A stretch of 10,706 bases of DNA from Candidatus Nomurabacteria bacterium (lineage in GTDB: Bacteria; Patescibacteriota; Minisyncoccia; Phycocordibacterales; UBA9973): assembly GCA_903869875.1 (NCBI GenBank), contig CAIQAW010000072.1:1-10706 (forward strand), in the 5' to 3' direction. Shown piece by piece: positions 1-6,188 of this stretch. Both the position numbers and the translations under genes were made by a program. The notes under the pieces were generated by a model, which was not told the origin of the DNA, searched no databases, and saw only the letters and a program-made list of their open reading frames with translations. Positions within the stretch are counted from its first letter, which is position 1, and each line of letters starts with the position of its first letter.

Positions 1-16
1 AGTTATGCGCCAGGCA
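1..16 (-). rRNA. Possible 5' end of a 5S rRNA (partial, runs off left edge)
   Basis: On the minus strand, bases 16 to 1 read TGCCTGGCGCATAACT. Many bacterial 5S rRNAs begin with a helix I strand such as UGCCUGGCG followed by a CAUAxC-like segment, and a leftward promoter of rRNA style lies immediately upstream. Only 16 nt are visible, so this rests on a short match. Helix I is self-complementary, so the same bases could instead be the 3' end of a rightward 5S gene ending in GCGCCAGGCA; the promoter orientation favours the leftward reading. A protein-coding or purely regulatory role cannot be excluded. Confidence 0.25.
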
Positions 17-27
17 TATGCCAGGCA
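9..27. repeat. 8-bp direct repeat flanking a palindrome
   Basis: The octamer GCCAGGCA occurs at 9-16 and 20-27, separated by TAT, which also creates the 10-bp perfect palindrome GGCATATGCC at 13-22. On the minus strand it reads TGCCTGGC-ATA-TGCCTGGC, just downstream of the leftward promoter at 54-82. Either it is an operator-like duplication or one copy is helix I of a structured RNA (see the 5S entry). The sequence is certain; the role is inference. Confidence 0.5.
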
Positions 28-53
28 ACTGCTCAAATAGGACTATGCCGGCT

Positions 54-82
54 ACTATAGCAAATATTGGGCAATTAGTCAA
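54..82 (-). promoter_or_regulatory. Leftward sigma70-type promoter with GC-rich discriminator
   Basis: On the minus strand TTGACT (82-77) and TATAGT (59-54) are separated by exactly 17 nt, predicting +1 near base 47. The discriminator AGCCGG is GC-rich, a trait of stringently controlled stable-RNA promoters. No ATG lies at or just after +1, unlike the coding promoters in this window, so the target is probably an RNA gene or a more distant gene beyond the left edge. Confidence 0.6.
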
Positions 83-138
83 AGGTAGTACCCCCACCCG
101 ACCTCCCCCTAAATTAGGGCGAGGAGAGACAGAAACAT

Positions 139-975
139 CTAAACAACTCCAAACACCCGCACGGCGTTTTGGTTTAGTTGTAGGCGTACCGTTTCTGGGT
201 CTAGGTCCTTTATTTCAGCTATTTTTTTGTATATTTCTACTACATAGTCTGGCTGGCAACGTTTACCCCTGTATGGCACAGGTGCAGCAAAAGGCGCGTC
301 TGTTTCGGCCATTATGTTTTCTAGTGGCAAGTATTTTATAACTTCGTCGTATTCTGTAGTAAATGTTATAGGTCCATCAAAAGACGCTGTATAACCAGAT
401 TCGACAATGCGTTTTGCAACAGACACGTCGCCAACAAAGAAATGAAAATTTACAGCCAGTTTATAGTTAACAGTAGACAGTTTACAGTGGTCTAAAATAT
501 CAAGAACATCATTATATGCATCTTGTGTACCTTTCGATGGACGGGCGTGTATCATTAAAGGTTTTTTAACATCTATCGCTAGTTCAATATGCTTTTTAAA
601 TATTTCTAATTGTCTTTGTTTTTCTGCCTGTATTTTTTCTTCACTGTCCACTGTCAACTGTTCACTGCCCACTAATCGGTAGTAGTCTAAACCTGTTTCC
701 CCTATTGCAACGACTTTTTTATGTTCAGCAAGTTTCTTGTAATCTTCTGTATTAAAAACTTCATTTACATTGTCTGCTGGGTGTAGACCAACACATGCAT
801 ATAGGTTGTCGTGTTTTTCTGCTAGTTCTATAGCAAGCTTAGAACTTTCAAAGTCCACCCCTACTGTTATGGTGGCTATGCCCTGTTGGTTCATTTGTTC
901 TATTACCTGTGCCCGGTCAGCTTCAAACTGGTCTAGGTTAAGGTGCGAATGCACGTCGATGTAGTTAAATGCCAT
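139..975 (-). CDS. tatD: TatD-family metal-dependent hydrolase (DNase-like)
   Basis: This 278-residue protein belongs to the TatD family of amidohydrolase-fold metal-dependent 3'-5' nucleases. Expected metal ligands are visible: H9 and H11 in DVHSHL, E93 in IGETGLDYY, H143 in LMIHARP, H178 in the FHFF segment (usually HCFSG) and D226 in AETDAPF. The GLHP motif is at 63-66. It is the third gene of the leftward permease-metG-tatD operon, 1 nt after the metG stop, and has the only clear Shine-Dalgarno in the window (TAAGGA, 9 nt spacing), fitting internal reinitiation. Two segments look inserted relative to the family, residues about 100-112 and 163-174, and both coincide with heptanucleotide repeat arrays in the DNA. 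All ligands survive, so activity is likely retained. The stop is TAG, the only one in the window. Biological substrate is not determinable here. Confidence 0.93.
   Translation of the reverse strand: MAFNYIDVHSHLNLDQFEADRAQVIEQMNQQGIATITVGVDFESSKLAIELAEKHDNLYACVGLHPADNVNEVFNTEDYKKLAEHKKVVAIGETGLDYYRLVGSEQLTVDSEEKIQAEKQRQLEIFKKHIELAIDVKKPLMIHARPSKGTQDAYNDVLDILDHCKLSTVNYKLAVNFHFFVGDVSVAKRIVESGYTASFDGPITFTTEYDEVIKYLPLENIMAETDAPFAAPVPYRGKRCQPDYVVEIYKKIAEIKDLDPETVRLQLNQNAVRVFGVV
455..489 (-). repeat. Heptanucleotide array B inside tatD (minus orientation)
   Basis: Read on the minus strand from 489 to 455 the sequence parses into five heptamers: CACTGTA, AACTGTC, TACTGTT, AACTATA, AACTGGC. It shares the NACTGTN consensus with the array at 642-676 but lies in the opposite orientation. 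It encodes residues about 163-174 of TatD (HCKLSTVNYKLA), just before the conserved FHFF segment. Degeneration increases toward the low-coordinate end. Confidence 0.7.
642..676 (+). repeat. Heptanucleotide array A inside tatD (plus orientation)
   Basis: On the plus strand bases 642-676 parse into CACTGTC, CACTGTC, AACTGTT, CACTGCC, CACTAAT: five period-7 units, the first two identical. The array lies in the tatD reading frame and encodes residues about 100-112 (from R100 through LVGSEQLTVDS), between the conserved GETGLDYY motif and the following helix, where TatD proteins usually have a short loop. It resembles the heptanucleotide STRR-type repeats known from cyanobacteria, by style only. 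Confidence 0.75.
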
Positions 976-976
976 A

Positions 977-2428
977 TTATTCTTTCCTTAAAAACAACGG
1001 TTCTGCGGGCATTTTGCCTGATGTAATTGTGTCTAATATTTTTTTACTTGTTGTGGGTAGTACAGGTTCCAACATTGTACCTATATTATTTAGTTTTATA
1101 ACGAGTTCGTTTATTATTTGCACGGCTTCATCTTTGTTAGTTTTAACTAATTTAAATGGTTCTTTTTTCTGTATTAGTTCGTCTAGTTCAGTTACGTGTG
1201 CAAACACGATTTGCATGGCTTCTTGAATATTAAAACTATCCATTGCCGTCAGCACTGGTGCCCAGTCTTCTGTTAGTTGCATTGGTGGAATTTGTGGGAA
1301 TGTTTCTAAGTTTGTTTCTGCCATTTTCATTATGCGGTTTGTCAGGTTACCTATACCATTGGCTAGTTTTGCAGTATAAAAATCTTTGAAGCGTCCAATA
1401 GTAAATGGTGAATCTTCAAAAGAAGCTGTTTCTGATAATAGAAAACAACGCAATGCATCTATGCCGTATTCGTTAGCTATGTCACGTGGGTCTACGCCGT
1501 TACCTAATGTTTTAGACATACGTACACCACCTTCGGCAGTAATATGACCATTCACAACTATCTGGTGTGAACATGGCAAATCTGCAGCCATAAGCATGGC
1601 CTGCCACATAGCAGACTGGAAACGAGTGTTGTCTTTACCACAGTACTGTGTAGGTGTTCCGTTAACCCAGTATTTTTCAAAGTTACCAGATTCGTCAGGC
1701 CAGCCTAATGTAGATATATAGTTTGTTAATGCATCGAACCAAACATACATAACCTGGTCTTCGTCCCCGGGTACTGGTACACCCCATGGCATTTTAGACT
1801 TCATGCGTGATATAGAAAAGTCCTGCAGACCGCCACTAACAAAAGACTTCATTTCATTGAAACGAAATTCTGGTATTACAAAGTTTGGATTCTTGGCATA
1901 AAAATCTAAAAGTTTTTGTCCAAAATCTGAATACTTAAAAAAGTAATTTTCTTCTTGTATTATTTGTAGTGGTCTACCTGGGTGGTCTAAACATTCTCCG
2001 TTTGCGTCTAGTTCTGAATCTGTTTTCTCACTTTCGCAACCTACACAGTATTTAGCTTCGTAGTTTTTCTTATATATGTAGCCATTGTTTTGCACACGGC
2101 GCCATAGTTCCTGTGCTGCAGATTCGTGGTGTTTGTCTGTAGTGCGTATAAAATGTATGTCTTCTGTAACACCAAATATATTTAACTGTTCACGAAAAGT
2201 TTGAAAACTCTGGTCTACAAAAGCCTGGGGCGTTATACCAAGTTCAATTGCTTTTTCATAAATTTTTAAACCATGTTCGTCTGTACCAGTATTAAAAAAT
2301 ACATCGTAACCAAGTATTTTTTTGTACCTTGCTATAGCGTCTGCGCGAACTAATTCTAAGGCATGCCCCATGTGTAACGGCGCATTAACGTACGGTAATG
2401 TGGTTGTAATGTAAAAGTTTTTTTGCAT
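977..2428 (-). CDS. metG: Methionyl-tRNA synthetase
   Basis: Class I aminoacyl-tRNA synthetase charging tRNA-Met in the cytoplasm. The 483 residues contain the HIGH signature as HMGH (19-22), a zinc-knuckle-like insert with C128, C131, C146 and H149, the WFDALTNY region near 230-237, GKDNTRF near 264-270, and the KMSKS signature as RMSKT (303-307), followed by the helical anticodon-binding domain. At about 480 residues it ends after that domain: the C-terminal EMAP/Trbp-like tRNA-binding domain of longer MetRS proteins is absent. It is the middle gene of the operon, starting 3 nt after the permease stop and with no recognisable Shine-Dalgarno, so initiation probably depends on translational coupling. 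Confidence 0.98.
   Translation of the reverse strand: MQKNFYITTTLPYVNAPLHMGHALELVRADAIARYKKILGYDVFFNTGTDEHGLKIYEKAIELGITPQAFVDQSFQTFREQLNIFGVTEDIHFIRTTDKHHESAAQELWRRVQNNGYIYKKNYEAKYCVGCESEKTDSELDANGECLDHPGRPLQIIQEENYFFKYSDFGQKLLDFYAKNPNFVIPEFRFNEMKSFVSGGLQDFSISRMKSKMPWGVPVPGDEDQVMYVWFDALTNYISTLGWPDESGNFEKYWVNGTPTQYCGKDNTRFQSAMWQAMLMAADLPCSHQIVVNGHITAEGGVRMSKTLGNGVDPRDIANEYGIDALRCFLLSETASFEDSPFTIGRFKDFYTAKLANGIGNLTNRIMKMAETNLETFPQIPPMQLTEDWAPVLTAMDSFNIQEAMQIVFAHVTELDELIQKKEPFKLVKTNKDEAVQIINELVIKLNNIGTMLEPVLPTTSKKILDTITSGKMPAEPLFLRKE
985..990 (-). promoter_or_regulatory. Shine-Dalgarno site of tatD
   Basis: TAAGGA on the minus strand lies 9 nt before the tatD ATG, inside the last codons of metG. 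It is the only good Shine-Dalgarno match in front of any gene here, which shows that this ribosome probably keeps a functional anti-SD and uses it for internal operon genes. Confidence 0.65.
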
Positions 2429-2431
2429 ATT

Positions 2432-3547
2432 TTAGTCGTGCTCGTTTGCGCCAGCTATTGGTTCTATAACGCGTTGTTCTGATAGCTTTTTCTGGTCAGT
2501 AATTTTTTGTTCGTACGCATCGTCTAACACTTCTAATACCAGCACAGCCACAGGCATAGCCAAGATAAGCCCCACAAACCCACCTAATGCCCCACCCATA
2601 AGTAAAGCTAGTATTACTACCAAAGGGGGTACCCCTATCATTTTCTTAAACAAGACTGGAACTAATACATAGTTTTCAAACTGCTGTATAGCAACAAAAG
2701 AAACTAATACACCAAGGGCTGTAGATGCCCCATTGTTAAACAATGCAACAGCTGCCGCTGGTATAACAGCAAAAGTTATTCCATAAGGTATAAGTTCTAA
2801 TATACCAGACAACAATGCTAGAACTAACGCGTACTTAACATGAAACAAACTTAGGACAATAAAAGCAGTTGCGCCAACAAAAACACCTAACATAAGTTGA
2901 CCCTGAATCCAACGGGCAATTTTTTTCTCTGTTCTTTCCCATAGACCTAAAATGTAATCTTCGTATCTAGCGGGGGCAATAGTTCTAATAAAAGAATCAA
3001 TACCTTTTTCTTGCATTGAAAGGAAAAAGGAAATGACCAAAACCAAAACAAACTGAACGACGACAGAAAATATGTTTCCAATTGAGCCAAGTATACCCGA
3101 AGATATACTTCCAGCAACACCCTTAGCACCTGATAAAACTTGAGTTACAGATGCATTATTACCTAAACCTTGGAACAGCAGTGTGGCTTTGTCAGCAAGG
3201 CCGTTTGCCTTAAACGACTGCACATATTCGTTATTAGGTACAACTTTTACTAACTGGTCTGCCAAAGACGAAACCTGGTCTGCTAGCAATGGAACTACGA
3301 AATACACAATTAAACCCAAACCTACTAAACCAATAAGGTACGCAACTATAACAACAAATGTTCTGGAAAGTCCAAACCTGCGTTTTAGTGAATTTGCAAC
3401 AACTTCCATAAAAGAAGCAATTATTATAGACAAAGCTATAACCAGTAACACGCCCCGTGTATACCAGGCTATATAAAAACCAAGTAAAACAAAAACTGAG
3501 CGTACAATTGTACCGGTTGATATAGATATAGATTGTTTGTTGTTCAT
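2432..3547 (-). CDS. AI-2E/PerM-family membrane permease
   Basis: A 371-residue polytopic membrane protein of the AI-2E family exporter/permease group (PerM, YdiK and TqsA relatives). Hydrophobic segments lie near residues 14-50 (two), 64-87, 158-176, 218-256 (two), 258-272, 276-297 and 306-338. The long polar stretch at about 88-155 between the third and fourth segments, the FFLSMQEKG-type signature near 174-182 and the ELIPYGI motif near 251-257 are typical of the family. The tail after about 342 is charged and cytoplasmic. Transport substrate is unknown; family members have been linked to AI-2 export or Na+/H+ exchange, and none can be assigned here. It heads the leftward operon and its promoter places +1 on the A of the ATG, which also supports this start codon. 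Confidence 0.92.
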   Translation of the reverse strand: MNNKQSISISTGTIVRSVFVLLGFYIAWYTRGVLLVIALSIIIASFMEVVANSLKRRFGLSRTFVVIVAYLIGLVGLGLIVYFVVPLLADQVSSLADQLVKVVPNNEYVQSFKANGLADKATLLFQGLGNNASVTQVLSGAKGVAGSISSGILGSIGNIFSVVVQFVLVLVISFFLSMQEKGIDSFIRTIAPARYEDYILGLWERTEKKIARWIQGQLMLGVFVGATAFIVLSLFHVKYALVLALLSGILELIPYGITFAVIPAAAVALFNNGASTALGVLVSFVAIQQFENYVLVPVLFKKMIGVPPLVVILALLMGGALGGFVGLILAMPVAVLVLEVLDDAYEQKITDQKKLSEQRVIEPIAGANEHD

Positions 3548-3553
3548 ACCCCT

Positions 3554-3582
3554 ATATTACACCGACTATGATTAAAATCCAA
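3554..3582 (-). promoter_or_regulatory. Leaderless promoter of the permease-metG-tatD operon
   Basis: Minus strand: -35 TTGGAT (3582-3577), 17-nt spacer, -10 TAATAT (3559-3554), six-nt discriminator AGGGGT, then ATG at 3547. Counting the last base of the -10 as -7 puts +1 on the A of the start codon. No room remains for a Shine-Dalgarno sequence. Confidence 0.65.
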
Positions 3583-3611
3583 GGGCTGCTAGTGTTGGTT
3601 TATATAAAAAC

Positions 3612-3640
3612 TTGGTTTAAAACGTACATAGATGTATAAT
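3612..3640 (+). promoter_or_regulatory. Leaderless promoter of the DHH phosphoesterase gene
   Basis: Plus strand: -35 TTGGTT (3612-3617), 17-nt spacer, perfect -10 TATAAT (3635-3640), discriminator ATTTTG, then ATG at 3647, exactly the predicted +1. The alternative upstream ATG at 3632 begins 3 nt before the -10 and so could not be transcribed from this promoter, which decides the start in favour of 3647. Confidence 0.7.
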
Positions 3641-3646
3641 ATTTTG

Positions 3647-4672
3647 ATGCAAAATACAAATACAGACGCACCTTTTACCAACGAAATGGTTGCCCAGGCT
3701 AAACAAATGATAGATAGTGCCCAAACCATATGTCTGAACTTCCACCCCAGCCCAGACGGAGACAGCTACGGTTCTGCCCTAGGTATGGCACATGCACTAC
3801 GCGCAATAGGTAAAACTGTAACTGTATACCAAGGCGACTTGCCACCACCACGTTGGGCAAATATATTCCCCGGCTACGAAATAGTAGCCCAAGAAAACAT
3901 AATTTCTGAAAACCTAGCTAAACACGACCTGTATATAACAGTAGACAGTGCAACACCGACACAAATATGTAAGGACCCTGGCTTTACCCTACCCGACATG
4001 CCCATACTAGTTATAGACCACCACCACACCGAAAAACCTTACGGAACATTACGGTTAGTTGATGTAGAAGTTTCTTCTTGTGCAGAAATTGTTTTTAACC
4101 TTCTGCCAAAACTTGGATTAACTCTAACTAGCGATACTGCGACTTGTCTTTACCTAGGCATATTTAGTGACACAGCTGGTATACGTATTGCTGATGTAAC
4201 AGAGCATACAATAAAAGCACTAGCGGAATGTTACCCTCTAACCACAAATATCCAACAACGTATTATTGGTTCATTACAAAACTACGGTAGAAAAGAATTA
4301 GATTTACTTTCTGTATGCCTGTCTAAACGTGAATACATACATGAAGACAGCATGTGTTTAATAATACTTCCATATTCTGACATTGTAAAAATGGATATAG
4401 AAAAACCAACAACACATTTTGTTACCGGTTTTCTAGCTGGTAGAATGTACGATGCTAAAACATTATGTGTTGCATTTGAAACAACACCGAACAATTTCCG
4501 TGTTAGTGCACGTTCAGACAGTACAGAACACGATACGACATACGACATGAATTTGTTTATGAACAAACTAGGTGGCGGTGGACACAAAGGTGCAGCTGGT
4601 GCGTTGGTTGTAGCCGACACACCCGAGGAAGCCCGCGCGCAGATACTAAAAGCCTGGGCAGACACACAATAA
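3647..4672 (+). CDS. NrnA-like DHH-DHHA1 phosphoesterase
   Basis: A 341-residue DHH-superfamily phosphoesterase, most like the NrnA group (oligoribonuclease / pAp phosphatase; some relatives cleave cyclic dinucleotides). The DHH domain shows motif I with H33, D37 and D39 (HPSPDGDSYGS), motif II D100 in YITVDS, motif III DHHH (124-127) and motif IV D175 in FSDTAG. The C-terminal DHHA1 domain ends with GGGGHKGAAG (309-318). Mn2+-dependent 5' removal of nucleotides from very short RNAs is the expected role; no longer fusion domains (CBS, GGDEF, PAS) are present. It is a single-gene rightward unit, divergent from the permease operon. A start at 3632 would add MYNIL but overlaps the -10 box, so 3647 is chosen. 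Confidence 0.9.
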   Translation: MQNTNTDAPFTNEMVAQAKQMIDSAQTICLNFHPSPDGDSYGSALGMAHALRAIGKTVTVYQGDLPPPRWANIFPGYEIVAQENIISENLAKHDLYITVDSATPTQICKDPGFTLPDMPILVIDHHHTEKPYGTLRLVDVEVSSCAEIVFNLLPKLGLTLTSDTATCLYLGIFSDTAGIRIADVTEHTIKALAECYPLTTNIQQRIIGSLQNYGRKELDLLSVCLSKREYIHEDSMCLIILPYSDIVKMDIEKPTTHFVTGFLAGRMYDAKTLCVAFETTPNNFRVSARSDSTEHDTTYDMNLFMNKLGGGGHKGAAGALVVADTPEEARAQILKAWADTQ

Positions 4673-4682
4673 TAAAAGCAAA

Positions 4683-4704
4683 AAAGGGGTCCAATGGCCC
4701 CTTT
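4683..4704 (+). terminator. Hairpin just downstream of the DHH gene
   Basis: AAAGGGG (4683-4689) pairs with CCCCTTT (4698-4704), extended by CC/GG (4691-4692 with 4696-4697) past a bulged T, leaving an AAT loop. It lies 10 nt after the stop. There is no T-tract beyond the TTT of the stem, so as an intrinsic terminator it is weak; it may instead stabilise the mRNA 3' end ahead of the stronger terminator at 4791-4829. Confidence 0.45.
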
Positions 4705-4790
4705 AGTGAAACAAAAACTAATGAAAAAAAAGCAATACGTTTTCGTGCAGATGCACAGAAGAACGTATTTATGTATAAACTGTATACCTA

Positions 4791-4829
4791 TTTAAAAAAC
4801 ATGTCAATACCTATGACATGTTTTTTAAA
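4791..4829. terminator. Bidirectional intrinsic terminator between convergent genes
   Basis: TTTAAAAAACATGTCA (4791-4806) is a perfect 16-bp match to the reverse complement TGACATGTTTTTTAAA (4814-4829), with a 7-nt loop ATACCTA. A-tract and T-tract flank the CATGTCA core, so the hairpin is followed by U residues in both directions. It serves the rightward DHH gene and the leftward glyQS gene, whose stop codon starts 4 nt beyond it. Confidence 0.8.
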
Positions 4830-4832
4830 TGT

Positions 4833-6146
4833 TTAAATTAAAGACTTTTTAAGGAAGTTTACCAGTTCAGATACAGCTATACGTTGCTGTGTACCGGTGT
4901 CGCGGTCGCGGACTGTTACTGTGCCTAACAGGTCAGGGTTTTCGCCTAAGGTGTCAAAGTCTACAACTATACAGTATGGTGTACCTATTTCGTCTTGGCG
5001 TCGGTAGCGTTTACCTATGTTACCATTGTCGTCGTACATTACATTACCAAATTCTTTCTTTAATATTGCAAACAGTTGTTCAGCTTTGTCTGTAAGTTCT
5101 TTTTTGTTTTTTAGTAGTGGTGACACTGCACATACAACAGGCGCCACACTAGGTGCAAATTTTAAATACACACGAGGTTCCTTATCTACCTCAGTTGTGT
5201 CTTCGGTATATGCAGATGTTAACAGAGCTAGCACAGTACGGTCTACGCCGAAAGAAGGCTCTATAACATGTGGCACTATTTTCTGTGCGGTTTCTTCGTC
5301 TACACAGTCTAGTTTATGACTAGTTAGATCAAAGTCTGTTCTATATGCCAAACCATACAATTCTTTGCGTCCGAAAGGAAAATCAAATTCGAAATCTATA
5401 GTTCGTTTAGAATAGTGCGCTAGGTCGCCCTCGGCAACTTCTAGTTCATGCACCCTATCCATTGCTATACCCATACTACCCATCCATGACAACATAGTTG
5501 TTCTGAATTTTTCAAAACTTTCTTGCCATAACTCAGGGCGTACAAAATATTCTATTTCCATTTGTTCAAATTCACGTACACGGAAAATAAAGTCACGTGG
5601 AGTTATTTCATTTCTAAATGCTTTACCGATTTGTGCCATACCAAATGGTAGTTTAGGGTGGAAAGAATCTACAACATTTTTAAAGTTTACAAACATACCC
5701 TGTGCAGTTTCTGGGCGTAGGTATACAGTTGCAGCACTGTCTTCTACTGCACCTATTTTAGTTGAGAACATCATATTAAACTGGCGTGGTTCTGTAACTG
5801 GACTACCACAGTCGTCACAAATACCAGGTATTTTAAGTATGTCTTGTCTAAAGCGACGTTTGCATTTTGTACATTCTACTAATGGGTCGGTAAATGTGTC
5901 TACATGACCAGAAGCCTTCCATACACCAGGGTGCATTAGTATTGCAGCGTCAACTTCATACATGTCTAACTGAGACGATACAAATGTTTTACGCCAAGAA
6001 TCTTTTATATTATTCTTCAAGGCAACACCAAGTGGACCGTAGTCCCAGGTACCAGCCAGGCCACCATATATTTCAGAACCTTGGTAAATAAACCCACGGC
6101 GTTTGGCCAGTGAAGTTATTTTGTCCATTAGTGTGTCTTTATCCAT
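4833..6146 (-). CDS. glyQS: Glycyl-tRNA synthetase, single-chain dimeric type
   Basis: Class II synthetase of the alpha2 (eukaryote/archaea/Thermus-like) kind rather than the alpha2beta2 GlyQ+GlyS kind. The 437 residues include the N-terminal YGGLAGTWDYGPLG segment (27-40), a zinc-ribbon-like insert with C92, C95, C110 and C113, the RPETAQG stretch (144-150), motif 2 as FRNEITPRDF (177-186), motif 3 around EPSFGVDRTVLALL (296-309) and an anticodon-binding domain from about 330 to the end. The second in-frame ATG at codon 7 is unlikely to be the start because the promoter places +1 on the first ATG. Only 42 bp separate it from the upstream 629-residue gene. recO and glycyl-tRNA synthetase genes are neighbours in many bacteria; here they are separated by one gene. 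Confidence 0.98.
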   Translation of the reverse strand: MDKDTLMDKITSLAKRRGFIYQGSEIYGGLAGTWDYGPLGVALKNNIKDSWRKTFVSSQLDMYEVDAAILMHPGVWKASGHVDTFTDPLVECTKCKRRFRQDILKIPGICDDCGSPVTEPRQFNMMFSTKIGAVEDSAATVYLRPETAQGMFVNFKNVVDSFHPKLPFGMAQIGKAFRNEITPRDFIFRVREFEQMEIEYFVRPELWQESFEKFRTTMLSWMGSMGIAMDRVHELEVAEGDLAHYSKRTIDFEFDFPFGRKELYGLAYRTDFDLTSHKLDCVDEETAQKIVPHVIEPSFGVDRTVLALLTSAYTEDTTEVDKEPRVYLKFAPSVAPVVCAVSPLLKNKKELTDKAEQLFAILKKEFGNVMYDDNGNIGKRYRRQDEIGTPYCIVVDFDTLGENPDLLGTVTVRDRDTGTQQRIAVSELVNFLKKSLI

Positions 6147-6152
6147 TTCCCC

Positions 6153-6181
6153 ACTATAGCAGATTTGGGTCTATTTTTAAA
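6153..6181 (-). promoter_or_regulatory. Leaderless promoter of glyQS
   Basis: Minus strand: weak -35 TTTAAA (6181-6176), 17-nt spacer, -10 TATAGT (6158-6153), discriminator GGGGAA, ATG at 6146 coinciding with predicted +1. A 5-bp-arm inverted repeat, GGTCT (6168-6172) and AGACC (6181-6185), brackets the -35 region and could be regulatory or a weak 3' hairpin of the upstream gene, but it has no T-tract. Confidence 0.55.
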
Positions 6182-6188
6182 GACCGTA

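Noticed and set aside
102..124. Stem CCTC-CCCTA / TAGGG-GAGG as terminator of the tatD operon
   Set aside because: The dyad is real (with a mismatch) but no T-tract follows in the leftward direction; not convincing as an intrinsic terminator.
18..341. Rightward 107-codon frame from base 18
   Set aside because: Most of it is antisense to tatD, it has no promoter or ribosome site, and its composition is that of a shadow frame.
3632..3646. Upstream ATG for the DHH gene (adds MYNIL)
   Set aside because: It starts before and overlaps the TATAAT -10 box; the ATG at 3647 sits exactly at predicted +1.
4721..4795. 24-codon rightward frame MKKKQYVFVQMHRR... in the DHH-glyQS gap
   Set aside because: No Shine-Dalgarno, no -10 at leaderless distance, and it ends in the terminator stem; more likely 3' UTR.
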